Source: JAAYAO01 sp051133435 | GTDB taxonomy: Bacteria; Actinomycetota; Actinomycetes; Propionibacteriales; Propionibacteriaceae | Direction: 5' to 3' | Assembly (NCBI RefSeq): GCF_051133435.1 | Contig: NZ_JBPGNY010000006.1 | Location: 1 to 64,000, forward strand | DNA: 64,000 nucleotides | Program-made: the position numbers and the translations under genes | In this document: positions 41,378-50,216 of the stretch, piece after piece | How positions within the stretch are numbered: the stretch's first letter is position 1 | Layout: each line of letters begins with the position of its first letter | Notes under the pieces: generated by a model | What the model saw: only the letters and a program-made list of their open reading frames with translations | What the model was told of the DNA's origin: nothing | Database searches by the model: none

Positions 41378-42891
41378 TGCCGATCCGGTTCCTCGGTCCA
41401 GTCCTCGTGCAGCCAGTCGTCGTCGTCGAGGTTGTCGTCGTCCTCGTCGAGGTCGTCGCCGGCCTTGGCACGGTGGTATTCCTCGTCGCGGATCCGGCGA
41501 CGGGCGGCGGCCGGGCGCAGTTCTTCGAGGCGATGATCCTCACCGCGCCGGGACAGAATCTCGGCGCCCACGTCGATCTGCGGGGCGAAGTCGAACACCA
41601 CCGGGTTCGGGTCGCCGATCGCGACCGCTTCACCCTGTTGGGCGCCGAGCTTGAGCAACTCGTCCTCGATGCCCACCCGGTTCAGCCGGTCGGCCAGGTA
41701 CCCCACGGCCTCGGGGTTGTTGAAGTCGGTCTGGCGCACCCAGCGCTCGGGCTTGCTGCCGCGCACCCGCCAAACATCGCCGACCTCGGCGTCGTACTCG
41801 CGGGTGATGGTGAACTCCGGCCCGCTGCGCACCGGCTCGGGGCGCAACACGATCCGCTTGGCGGTCGGTGCCGGAGTCGCGGCCCGGCGCTGCCGGACGA
41901 TATCGGCCATCGCGTGGATGAGTTCGGTGAGGCCCTGACCGGTCTTGGTGGAGATCTCGAACACCGGCCAGCCCTCGGCGGCGACCTCGTCGCGGACGAT
42001 GTCGGCCAGTTCGGCGGCATCGGGAACGTCGATCTTGTTCAGCGCCACCAGGCGGGGACGGTCTTCCAGGCCACCGAAGGCGGCCAGTTCGGCCTCCATC
42101 ACCCGCAGGTCGGAGACCGGGTCGCGTCCGGGCTCGAAGGTGGCCAGGTCGACCACGTGCACCAGGGCGGCGCAACGTTCGATGTGGCGCAGGAAGTCGT
42201 GGCCCAGACCCTTGCCCTCGCTGGCGCCCTCGATCAGGCCGGGCACATCGGCCACGGTGAAGGTGGTGTCGCCGGCGACCACCACACCCAGGTGCGGGGT
42301 CAGCGTGGTGAACGGATAGTCGGCCACCTTCGGTCGGGCCCGGGAGATGGCCCCGACCAGGGACGACTTGCCCGCGCTCGGGTAGCCGACCAGGCCGACA
42401 TCGGCCACGACCTTCAGTTCGAGGATGATCTTGCGTGCCTCGCCCTCTTCGCCGAGCAGGGCGAAACCGGGGGCCTTGCGGGTGCGGGAGGCGAGTGCGG
42501 CATTGCCCAAACCACCGCGACCGCCGGTGGCGATCACCACCTCGTCGTCGTGGTGGGCCAGGTCGGCCAGCATTTCGCCGGTGGCGGCGTCGCTGACCTG
42601 GGTACCGATCGGCACGGGCAGCACGATGTCGTCGCCGTTGGCGCCGTTCTGGTTGTCACCGCGGCCGGGCTCACCGTTCTGGGCGCGCCGATGTGATTGC
42701 CGGTGGTAGTCCACCAGGGTGGTCAACCCGGGGTCGACGCGCAGGGTGACCGAGCCACCGTTGCCGCCGTTGCCGCCGTCGGGTCCACCGAGGGGCTTGA
42801 ACTTCTCGCGACGCACCGAAGCGCAACCGTGGCCACCGTTTCCGGCGGCCACGTTGAGCGTTACTTGGTCAACGAACGATGGAATCGCCAT
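41374..42891 (-). CDS. obg: Obg GTPase (CgtA)
   Basis: A 505-residue protein with the glycine-rich Obg fold (about 1-160), the G domain (GYPSAGKSSL, DVPGLIEGAS, NKID) and a C-terminal OCT domain plus an acidic Asp-rich tail (DDLDEDDDNLDDDDW). It works in assembly of the large ribosomal subunit and in the stringent response. The actinobacterial acidic tail is long here. It follows rpmA directly. Confidence 0.97.
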   Translation of the reverse strand: MAIPSFVDQVTLNVAAGNGGHGCASVRREKFKPLGGPDGGNGGNGGSVTLRVDPGLTTLVDYHRQSHRRAQNGEPGRGDNQNGANGDDIVLPVPIGTQVSDAATGEMLADLAHHDDEVVIATGGRGGLGNAALASRTRKAPGFALLGEEGEARKIILELKVVADVGLVGYPSAGKSSLVGAISRARPKVADYPFTTLTPHLGVVVAGDTTFTVADVPGLIEGASEGKGLGHDFLRHIERCAALVHVVDLATFEPGRDPVSDLRVMEAELAAFGGLEDRPRLVALNKIDVPDAAELADIVRDEVAAEGWPVFEISTKTGQGLTELIHAMADIVRQRRAATPAPTAKRIVLRPEPVRSGPEFTITREYDAEVGDVWRVRGSKPERWVRQTDFNNPEAVGYLADRLNRVGIEDELLKLGAQQGEAVAIGDPNPVVFDFAPQIDVGAEILSRRGEDHRLEELRPAAARRRIRDEEYHRAKAGDDLDEDDDNLDDDDWLHEDWTEEPDRQ

Positions 42892-42934
42892 CGGCGCTCC
42901 TCCTTCGTTGTCCGGGTGATCCTGTCGTCGGCAC

Positions 42935-43204
42935 TCAGGCCGACGGGGCCACCTCGGCAGTCTTGATGTTCACGACCCGGCGGCCGCGCTTGTTGCCGAA
43001 TTCGACCTCGCCGGGAACCAGGGCGTAGAGGGTGTCGTCACCACCACGGCCCACGCCGGTGCCGGGATGGAAGTAGGTGCCGCGCTGACGGACGAGGATC
43101 TCGCCGGCGCTGACGGTCTGGCCGCCGAAACGCTTGACGCCCAGACGCTTGGAGTTGGAGTCGCGACCGTTACGGGTCGACGACGCGCCCTTCTTTGTTG
43201 CCAT
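42935..43204 (-). CDS. rpmA: 50S ribosomal protein L27
   Basis: An 89-residue protein of standard size with KKGASSTRNGRDSNSKRLGVK and GQTVSAGEILVRQRGTYFHPG. Its N-terminal tail reaches the peptidyl transferase centre. There is no cleavable N-terminal extension as seen in Firmicutes. It lies nine bases after rplU. Confidence 0.98.
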   Translation of the reverse strand: MATKKGASSTRNGRDSNSKRLGVKRFGGQTVSAGEILVRQRGTYFHPGTGVGRGGDDTLYALVPGEVEFGNKRGRRVVNIKTAEVAPSA

Positions 43205-43213
43205 GTCGCTACC

Positions 43214-43522
43214 TCAGCTCTCGATCCCGGTGACCTTGACCTGCGTGTAGCGCTGGCGATGGCCCTGGCGCCGCCGGTACCCGGTCTTGTTCTTGTACTT
43301 GAAGATCCGAATCTTCGGGCCCTTGGTCTCGGCGAGCACCTCAGCGGTGACCTTCACCTTGTCCAGCGCCTTGGCCTCCGAGGTCACGGTGTCGCCGTCG
43401 ACAACCAGCAGCGGCTGCAACTGAACCGAGGAACCCACCTCGTCGGCGACCTTGTCGATCTCGAGGACATCGCCAACGGCCACCTTGTGCTGGCGGCCGC
43501 CACTGCGCACGATCGCGTACAC
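43214..43522 (-). CDS. rplU: 50S ribosomal protein L21
   Basis: The GTG at 43522 gives 102 residues beginning (M)YAIVRSGGRQHKVAVGD, the invariant start of L21, and including KIRIFKYKNKTGYRRRQGHRQ. Longer in-frame readings into the upstream gap are not part of the family. It is the first gene of the rplU-rpmA-obg-proB operon. Confidence 0.97.
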   Translation of the reverse strand: MYAIVRSGGRQHKVAVGDVLEIDKVADEVGSSVQLQPLLVVDGDTVTSEAKALDKVKVTAEVLAETKGPKIRIFKYKNKTGYRRRQGHRQRYTQVKVTGIES

Positions 43523-43646
43523 GCCTGACCCACTCTCTTCTGCCTGGAAAACTTTCACGCGGTGCTCACCGGACCAACCATCCGTTGGGACGTGGAGACG
43601 AAATCGCTGCAGGAATACAACCGCACCGCGTGCGCACCGAGGATCA

Positions 43647-43675
43647 ATGTTAGGCGGCACCCGCGAACCGGTCAA
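43647..43675 (-). promoter_or_regulatory. Housekeeping promoter of the rplU operon
   Basis: On the minus strand TTGACC (43675-43670), a 17-bp spacer, and TAACAT (43652-43647) form a near-consensus sigma-A promoter. The predicted start leaves a leader of about 118 nt before rplU, room for the L21 leader RNA found in many bacteria. No specific fold was worked out. Confidence 0.75.
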
Positions 43676-43742
43676 ACCAGCGGGATCTTTCCGCTCCGCC
43701 CGCCCCGGTTTCCCTACATTGAGCATGCACTGAGGAGGAACA

Positions 43743-44717
43743 ATGGACTTTGAGCACAAGCAGGTCGATGCGAACGGCCTGTCCATGCACGTCACGATGG
43801 CCGGATCGGGCCCGGCGGTATTGATGATGCACGGTTTCCCCGGATTGGGCTACTCGTGGCGGCATCAAATCCGTGCCCTGGCCGAGGCCGGCTACACCGC
43901 GATCGCCCCCGATATGCGCGGCTACGGCCGCACCGATGCCCCGACCGAGGTCGAGGCCTACGGTCGCGACAAGGTGGTCTCGGATGCGCTCGGTGTGCTC
44001 GACGCCCTCGGCATCGATGAGGCGGTGGTGTCAGGACACGACTTCGGGGCGACGCTGGCCTGGGATCTGCCGCATTGGGCACCCGACCGGATTCGTGGGG
44101 TGATCGGGGTGAGCGTGCCGATGATGCACCGCGCCCCGCAGCGCCCCTCGGAGACCTACGCGGCGATGGCCGAGGAGCACTTCCTGCACTACGACTACTT
44201 CCGCGAACCCGGAATGGCCGAGGCCGAGATCAACCCGCGCACCGAGGAGTTCCTGCGCCGGGTGTTCTTCGCCCTCAGCGGCGGGTTCCACTACCTCGAC
44301 CTCTGGCAGCAGCCGAGCTACGGCCCGGACGGGCGCCGGCTGGGGTACTTGGATGTGCTGCCCGAGACCCCCGAACTGCCCTGGCCGTGGCTCACCCAAC
44401 AGGACTTGGACGTGTATGTCGAGGGCTTCGGGCACGGTTTCACCGGCGGACTGAACTGGTACCGGGCCAATGACCTGGTCTGGGAGCAGACGGCCGAGTT
44501 CGCCGACGACCCGATCACGTGCCCGGCGGTGTTCGTGGCCGGTGCACGCGACACCGTGGTGGAGATGTTCGGCGCAGCCGGCCTGGAGTCGATGCGCGAT
44601 CTGGCCCCGAACCTGACCGATATCCACATCATCGAGGGTGCGGGTCACTTCGTGCAGATGGAGGCTGCCGAGGAGGTCAACAAGATCTTCCTCGACTTCC
44701 TCGCCGGTCTGGACTGA
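43743..44717 (+). CDS. Alpha/beta hydrolase, epoxide hydrolase-like
   Basis: A 324-residue protein with the oxyanion motif MMHGFPGLGYSWR, the nucleophile elbow SGHDFGATLAW (Asp rather than Ser), and the catalytic His in EGAGHFVQMEAAEE. The cap region has tyrosines suited to epoxide opening. An aspartate nucleophile indicates epoxide hydrolase or haloalkane dehalogenase; the sequence order favours the former. GAGGAGG-like AGGAGGAA precedes the ATG, and a TACATT -10 box lies at 43715-43720. Confidence 0.85.
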   Translation: MDFEHKQVDANGLSMHVTMAGSGPAVLMMHGFPGLGYSWRHQIRALAEAGYTAIAPDMRGYGRTDAPTEVEAYGRDKVVSDALGVLDALGIDEAVVSGHDFGATLAWDLPHWAPDRIRGVIGVSVPMMHRAPQRPSETYAAMAEEHFLHYDYFREPGMAEAEINPRTEEFLRRVFFALSGGFHYLDLWQQPSYGPDGRRLGYLDVLPETPELPWPWLTQQDLDVYVEGFGHGFTGGLNWYRANDLVWEQTAEFADDPITCPAVFVAGARDTVVEMFGAAGLESMRDLAPNLTDIHIIEGAGHFVQMEAAEEVNKIFLDFLAGLD

Positions 44718-44777
44718 CCCGCTCATCCCGACCGTTGCCCCGTCACCGTGGCGGGAGCCGCCGTCGGTGATGGATAC

Positions 44778-44841
44778 AAACGCACCCCAGAGCCGGGTAT
44801 CCGGCACTTTCTGGCCCTATCGGCCCGGTTGGGGTGCGTTT
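44778..44841 (+). terminator. Long stem-loop after the hydrolase gene
   Basis: AAACGCACCCCA (44778-44789) and TGGGGTGCGTTT (44830-44841) pair perfectly, with further complementary GCCGGG/CCCGG bases inside. It is placed 61 bp beyond the hydrolase stop and ends in T residues. Confidence 0.75.
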
Positions 44842-44868
44842 TCATCCACCGGCCCAAACACACGACGA

Positions 44869-44904
44869 AAGCGGCTCCGCCACCTCTCGGTGACGGAGCC
44901 GCTT
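44869..44904 (-). terminator. Stem-loop terminator of rne
   Basis: AAGCGGCTCCG (44869-44879) and CGGAGCCGCTT (44894-44904) form a perfect 11-bp stem, 25 bp past the rne stop on the minus strand. Confidence 0.75.
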
Positions 44905-44928
44905 CATCGCTCGGGTGAACCCCGGTGA

Positions 44929-47900
44929 TCAGTCCTCGGACGACTCCGGTTCGGCGGCGCGCAGGGCGTCGCCCTCGGGAGCGAGTTCGGTCTGCTGGGC
45001 AACCGGCGGTTCAGGCTGGCCCTCTTCGACCGCCTCGGCAGCGGGCTTCTTGGCCCTGGTGCTGCGGCTGCGGGTGCGCTTGGGCGCGGCCTTGGCATCT
45101 TCGGTCTTGGCATCGTCGGCCTTGGCATCCTGCTCACCCGACTCGGCGTCGTTGTCCGAGGTATCGGCCTTCTTCTCCGAGGTATCGGCCTTCTTCTCCG
45201 GGGCATCGGTCTTCGGCTCGGCGTCGGACTTGGCTCCGGTGTCACCCTTGGCTCCGGTGTCGGCCTTGGATTCGGCCGACTTGGAGCTGCTGCGGCGACG
45301 TCGGGCCGGCTTGACCTCGTCCTCGCCCGCACCGGACTGTGCCGGCTTGCTCTGCTTACCCTTCGAGGACGACTTCGGCTTCTGCTCCGCCTGCTTCGGC
45401 TCGTCCTGCTTGGGCTCGTCCTGCTGCTGAGAAGTCTCGGCCTGCTTGTCGGCAGCCTCGGCATCCTGCACCGTGGGCTCGGCAGACTCGGGGGCCTCCT
45501 CATCCTTGTGGGAACCACCGACGGTGGCCGCAACCACCTTCATGATTTCCTCGCGGTTGTGGCTCTGGTTCTCGGCCTCGCCGTTCTTGTCCTCGGACTG
45601 CTGCTGCTTGTGCTCGTCCTTGGCCGAACCGTTGCCGCCGCCCTTGTTGCGGCGGTTGCGTCCGCTGCGGCTGCGCCGCTCGCCACCATCGGCCTGGGTC
45701 TGGGTGGCCACCGGCATGTCGTGCACGTGGTAACCCCGTCCCTGGCAGGTTTCACAGGGTTCGCTGAAGGCGCTGTCCAGACCGGTACCGATCTTCTTGC
45801 GGGTCATCTGCACCAACCCGAGGCTGGTCACCTCGGCCACCTGGTGGCGGGTGCGGTCGCGACCCAGGCATTCGACCAAGCGGCGCAGCAACAACTCACG
45901 GTTGCTGGGCAGCACCATGTCGATGAAGTCGATCACGATGATGCCGCCGATATCGCGCAGCCGCAGTTGGCGCACGACCTCCTCGGCCGCTTCCAGGTTG
46001 TTGCTGGTGACGGTGGCCTCGAGGTTGCCGCCGGTGCCGGTGAACTTGCCGGTGTTCACATCGATCACCGTCATCGCCTCGGTGCGGTCGATCACCAGCG
46101 AACCACCGCTGGGCAGGTGCACCTTGCGTTCCATCGCCTTGGAGATCTGCTCGTCGATCCGGCGGGCGGCGAAGACGTCTCCCCCATCGCGATCCCACTT
46201 GCTGATCCGGTCGCTCAGGTGCGGGGCGACGTCGGCCACATAGGCGGTCACCGTCTCATAGGCGTCGTCATCACCGTCGTTGCCGTCGATGGTCAGCGAG
46301 ACGAAGTCCTCGGTGAACAGGTCACGCACGATGCGCACGGTCAGGTCGGGCTCGCCGTAGAGCTGTTGCGGGGCCGAGCCCTTGCGCTTCTTGTCGATCG
46401 ATTCCCACTGGGCCTTGAGCCGGTTCACATCGTGCACCAGCTCCTTCTCGCTGACCCCTTCGGCGGCGGTGCGCACGATCACCGAGGCCGACTCGTCGAC
46501 CACCCGCGAGAGGATCTCGCGCAGTCGCTGCCGTTCGGTGTCGGGCAGCTTGCGGGAGATGCCGGACAGGTGCGCGCCCGGGGAGTACACCACGTAGCGG
46601 CCGGGCATCGAGATGTGATGGGTCAGCCGGGCGCCCTTGGCGCCGATCGGATCCTTGGTGACCTGCACCAGGATCGACTGGCCGCTCTTGAGCACCTTCT
46701 CGACCTGACGCGATTCGCCGGCCTCACCGAAGGCACTCCAGTCGATGTCACCGGCGTAGAGCACGGCGTTACGGCCCCGGCCGATGTCGATGAAGGCGGC
46801 CTCCATGGACGGGAGCACGTTCTGCACCCGACCCAGGTAGACATTGCCGATCAGTGAGGCGGCCGAATCCCGGTCGACGTAGTGCTCGACGAGCACATCG
46901 TCCTCGAGTACCGCGATCTGGGTGAGTTCGTCGTTCTGCCGAATCACCATCTCGCGCTTGACCGACTCGCGACGGGCCAGGAACTCGGCCTCCGAGAGCA
47001 CCGGCGTGCGGCGGCGGCCGGCCTGGCGTCCCTCGCGGCGACGCTGGCGCTTGGCCTCCATCCGGGTCGAACCCTCAATACCGGTGATCTCGTCATTGCG
47101 CGACGAACGCGGCTCACGCACCCGCACCACGACATCCATCGAGTCGTCGTCCGAGCCGCCGGAGTCCTCCCCGCGGCGGCGCCGGCGACGACGGCGACGG
47201 CGGGTGCTGCTGCTGCCCGAATCGTCGCTGCCGGAAGGCTGGTCGTCGTCCTCGCCCGAGTCGTTGTCGTCCTCGTCGTCGGAGTCGTCATCGGGGGTGG
47301 CATCGCTGCTGTCACTGTCCCCGCTGCGGCGGCGACGACGGCCACCACGGCGCCGACGGCGGCGGCGCGGGGTACCGGACGATTCGCCGTCGGCGGAGTC
47401 ATCGTCGGAGTCGTCGCCGTTGTCGCTGTCCTTGTCCTCGCCGTCCTTGTCGGCGTCCTTGACCTCGGCGTCGGCGTCGTTGTCATCGGACGTGGCCTCG
47501 TCATCGGCCTTGTCGTCGACCGACCCGCTGTCCTCGGCGGTTTCCTCCGGGGCCTGCTCGAGGTGTGCGTCGGCGGTGGCCTCGTCCTCTTCGTCGGTGG
47601 CCTGTTCGGCTTCTTCACCGACCGGCAGGGTTTCCAACTTCTCGACCGGCGGCGGGGCGGCGGTCGGACGGGTCGCCCGGCGGCGGGTACGGGTGCGGCC
47701 GGACGGCGCCTCGTCCTCGGTTGTCGCTGAAGTGGCGCGGCTCTCCGACTTCTGTTCGGCCGAGTCCTCGGGGGCCTCGACCGGGGTGTCGGCCGTGCGG
47801 CGGGTACGGGTACGGGTGCGACGCGGGGCCTCGTCGGCTTCTTCGGCCGGGGTCGCGGCATCGCTCTGATCATCGGTCTTCGCCTCGGTCGACCGGTTGC

Positions 47901-48246
47901 GGCGACGCGGGGCCGGCTTGTCCTCGGCTGCGGTCACCGGCGCGGGTGTCTCGTCGGAAGCCACTTCGGTGACCGGGGCGGGCTCACCGGCGGGCTTGGT
48001 GGCCCGGCGCCGGCGGGGCGGCTTGGTCTCGGAAGCGGTGTCGTCGGCTGCGGTGGCGGGGGTGGTCTCGGTGGCCGGGGGCTGCTCGGCGGCGGGGCTG
48101 GTGATGGGTTCGGTCACCGGAGTCGTCTCGACGGTGACCTCGGGCGGGGGGCCGGCCGGACGGCTGGCGGCCCGGCGGCGGGTGCGAGCCGGCCTGGCCG
48201 GTGCGTCTTGGGTGGTGGGGGTGGTGTTTTCTTCGTTGTCGAGCAT
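44929..48246 (-). CDS. rne: Ribonuclease E/G with long acidic-basic arms
   Basis: A 1105-residue protein. The first 440 residues are low-complexity, alternating Asp/Glu-Ser and Arg tracts (RRRRRRGGRRRRRSGD, RRRRRRRRRRG). The catalytic core follows: the S1 domain (LIGNVYLGRVQNVLPSMEAAFID), RNase E motifs (TVIDVNTGKFTG, IVIDFIDMVLPSNRE) and the zinc link CETCQGRG. A second disordered region of about 250 residues closes it. Actinobacterial RNase E has this central-core plan, the reverse of the E. coli layout. It starts the decay of most mRNAs and matures rRNA. The 257 bases upstream are non-coding and may hold a long autoregulatory leader. Confidence 0.95.
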   Translation of the reverse strand: MLDNEENTTPTTQDAPARPARTRRRAASRPAGPPPEVTVETTPVTEPITSPAAEQPPATETTPATAADDTASETKPPRRRRATKPAGEPAPVTEVASDETPAPVTAAEDKPAPRRRNRSTEAKTDDQSDAATPAEEADEAPRRTRTRTRRTADTPVEAPEDSAEQKSESRATSATTEDEAPSGRTRTRRRATRPTAAPPPVEKLETLPVGEEAEQATDEEDEATADAHLEQAPEETAEDSGSVDDKADDEATSDDNDADAEVKDADKDGEDKDSDNGDDSDDDSADGESSGTPRRRRRRRGGRRRRRSGDSDSSDATPDDDSDDEDDNDSGEDDDQPSGSDDSGSSSTRRRRRRRRRRGEDSGGSDDDSMDVVVRVREPRSSRNDEITGIEGSTRMEAKRQRRREGRQAGRRRTPVLSEAEFLARRESVKREMVIRQNDELTQIAVLEDDVLVEHYVDRDSAASLIGNVYLGRVQNVLPSMEAAFIDIGRGRNAVLYAGDIDWSAFGEAGESRQVEKVLKSGQSILVQVTKDPIGAKGARLTHHISMPGRYVVYSPGAHLSGISRKLPDTERQRLREILSRVVDESASVIVRTAAEGVSEKELVHDVNRLKAQWESIDKKRKGSAPQQLYGEPDLTVRIVRDLFTEDFVSLTIDGNDGDDDAYETVTAYVADVAPHLSDRISKWDRDGGDVFAARRIDEQISKAMERKVHLPSGGSLVIDRTEAMTVIDVNTGKFTGTGGNLEATVTSNNLEAAEEVVRQLRLRDIGGIIVIDFIDMVLPSNRELLLRRLVECLGRDRTRHQVAEVTSLGLVQMTRKKIGTGLDSAFSEPCETCQGRGYHVHDMPVATQTQADGGERRSRSGRNRRNKGGGNGSAKDEHKQQQSEDKNGEAENQSHNREEIMKVVAATVGGSHKDEEAPESAEPTVQDAEAADKQAETSQQQDEPKQDEPKQAEQKPKSSSKGKQSKPAQSGAGEDEVKPARRRRSSSKSAESKADTGAKGDTGAKSDAEPKTDAPEKKADTSEKKADTSDNDAESGEQDAKADDAKTEDAKAAPKRTRSRSTRAKKPAAEAVEEGQPEPPVAQQTELAPEGDALRAAEPESSED

Positions 48247-48503
48247 GCAGGCTCCTCAAGGCCGGGGTGTGACGGCACCCCGATCCCGGACACCGGGCGG
48301 CCAGGGCCGACCCGAAAGCTGGCGGTCTCGACACCTACGTCGCACGTACCCCCGCGGTCGCTGTTGCGTCGCGGTCGAGTACGCGGCCGATCCCACCCCC
48401 GTCGTCATCTGCGGGGCGGAACTCGGTGCCGAACTCGGGTGCCGGCGGCACCCAAACCTGAGTCCACTATCGCACACCCTGCCCAAAAGCACCGATCAGC
48501 GAC

Positions 48504-49208
48504 TCACTCGGCGAGCGGATCACCGACCGTGTCGCCGCTCAGGGGGCCCTGGGCCAGCCGGGTCAACAGCACTCCGTCGGGGGCGAAGCGTTCGTCCACC
48601 TGGCTCATCGCCGAGAGCACATCATCGGGGCGCACCAGGGGTGTGGTGTGTCGGATCACCAGCAGCAATCCCCCATCCTCGACCGCAGCGCTGACCACCG
48701 CGGCCCGGGCATCGAAACTGCGCATCCCGTTCTTGGTCATCCGCTGTACTTCGACCCCCTCGCGGGCCAAGAACTGCGGCACGATCTCCTCGATCAGGCC
48801 GTCCGGCACCCCGGTGAGCTCGACCCGCCAGCACGAGGCGGTGAGTTTGTCGGCCAGGCTCCCCTTGGTGCCCGCCACCACCGCGAGCACCGACAGGCCG
48901 GTGGGCAGCGCATCGTTGAGGGCCTGTTGCACCAGTACCGGGTCGCAGACCTCGCTGGTGCCGATCTCCAGGTACTCGGCCTCGGTCGCCGCACCGGTGG
49001 GCGCGGCGTTGGCGAAGGAGACCCGCGGATGCGGATTGAACCCCGAGGAGTAGGCCATCGGCACCCCGGCGCGGCGCAACGCCCGGTCGAAGGCCCGGCT
49101 GAAGTCACGATGTGAGGTGAACCGGGCCCGGCCCCGCTTGGCGTACTGCACGCGCAGCCACTGAACCGGGGGTGCCTGCTGTTCGGGTTGGCGTCGATTA
49201 CTGCTCAC
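48504..49208 (-). CDS. DUF2344 / TIGR03936 radical SAM-associated protein
   Basis: A 234-residue protein with RVQYAKRGRARFTSHRDFSRAF at the start, MAYSSGFNPHPRVSFANAAPTG and EYLEIGTSE, all hallmarks of TIGR03936. The GTG at 49208 was picked to include the whole conserved start. In many bacteria this protein is fused to or follows a B12-binding radical SAM protein (TIGR03960); none is adjacent here. Its function is unknown. It lies 257 bp upstream of rne on the same strand, an order common in actinobacteria. Confidence 0.85.
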   Translation of the reverse strand: MSSNRRQPEQQAPPVQWLRVQYAKRGRARFTSHRDFSRAFDRALRRAGVPMAYSSGFNPHPRVSFANAAPTGAATEAEYLEIGTSEVCDPVLVQQALNDALPTGLSVLAVVAGTKGSLADKLTASCWRVELTGVPDGLIEEIVPQFLAREGVEVQRMTKNGMRSFDARAAVVSAAVEDGGLLLVIRHTTPLVRPDDVLSAMSQVDERFAPDGVLLTRLAQGPLSGDTVGDPLAE

Positions 49209-49354
49209 AAGCCCACAGCATAGGCGGCCCGGCCACTGCCGAGAGGGCGCGAACACATAGCCGATCCGTAACCGATTCGGTCAACGGGAATGTGCTGGCG
49301 TGCCCGGGTACGACCCCATAACCTCGCTCGCACCCGCAGAGAAAAGGATTTACC

Positions 49355-50131
49355 ATGACCCAACCGCGCTTCGCCGGCAAGCACGTCCTGATCACCGGCG
49401 CCTCCTCCGGCATCGGCCAAGCCACTTCCGCCCGTTTCGTGGCCGAGGGCGCGAAGGTCTTCGGCCTGGCCCGCTCGACCGAGGGCCTCGAAGAGACCAA
49501 GTCGATGTGCGACAACCCCGACATGTTCAACTACGCGTCCTGCGATGTCGGTGACGAAGCCTCGATCACCGCAGCGGTCAAGGCCGGCGCCGAGTTCCTC
49601 GACGGCAAGATCAACGTCGTGGCCAACGTCGCCGGACTGACCGTCAAGACCCCGATCGCCGGCTACGACTCCGAGGTGGCCCGCACGTTGATGGACGTGA
49701 ACTTCCACGGCCCGATGCGCGTGATCGCCGAAGCCCTGCCGCACATGGTCGAGGGCGTCGGCAGCTCGATCATCAACATCTCCTCCACCTCTGCCACCCA
49801 GGCGATGCCCGAACTCACCGCCTACGGCGCCTCCAAGGCCGCACTGGTCACCGCCACCATGGGTCTGGCGGTGGAGCTGGCCCCGAAGCGCATCCGCGCG
49901 GTGTCGCTCAGCCCCTCGGGTGTGAAGACCAAGATGATGTGGGACATCTGGGAGCAGGTGAAGGACTACGACGGCGACTGGTACGGCCGCCTGCTGCACC
50001 TGTGGGGTCAGGAGGAGTCCGGTGAGGCCGCCGAGTTGGCCGCCTTCATCTGCTTCGCCGCCTCCGATGACGCGGTCTACTGGAATGCCGCCGATCTGCG
50101 CATCGACGGTGGTGCGCGCGCGTCGCTCTGA
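49355..50131 (+). CDS. SDR-family oxidoreductase
   Basis: A 258-residue classical short-chain dehydrogenase. Cofactor-binding GASSGIGQATS, NVAGLT, catalytic Ser in ISSTSATQAM and YGASK (Tyr and Lys) are present. An Arg in GLARSTEG suggests NADP preference. The end WNAADLRIDGGARASL is the usual SDR closure. AAAAGGA precedes the ATG. The substrate is unknown; it stands alone, divergent from the DUF2344 gene and convergent with the sulfotransferases. Confidence 0.88.
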   Translation: MTQPRFAGKHVLITGASSGIGQATSARFVAEGAKVFGLARSTEGLEETKSMCDNPDMFNYASCDVGDEASITAAVKAGAEFLDGKINVVANVAGLTVKTPIAGYDSEVARTLMDVNFHGPMRVIAEALPHMVEGVGSSIINISSTSATQAMPELTAYGASKAALVTATMGLAVELAPKRIRAVSLSPSGVKTKMMWDIWEQVKDYDGDWYGRLLHLWGQEESGEAAELAAFICFAASDDAVYWNAADLRIDGGARASL

Positions 50132-50155
50132 ACGCACGATCCAGCACGGACACAA

Positions 50156-50193
50156 CAGAGCGGTACCGCTTCCCTCGGGGCGGTACCGCTCTG
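50156..50193. terminator. Bidirectional stem-loop between SDR and sulfotransferase
   Basis: CAGAGCGGTACCGC (50156-50169) and GCGGTACCGCTCTG (50180-50193) pair perfectly, with the flanking ACACA/TGTGT extending the stem by one mismatch. It lies between two convergent stops. Confidence 0.85.
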
Positions 50194-50216
50194 CTGTGTC
50201 TGCGCGCTTGGGTGGT

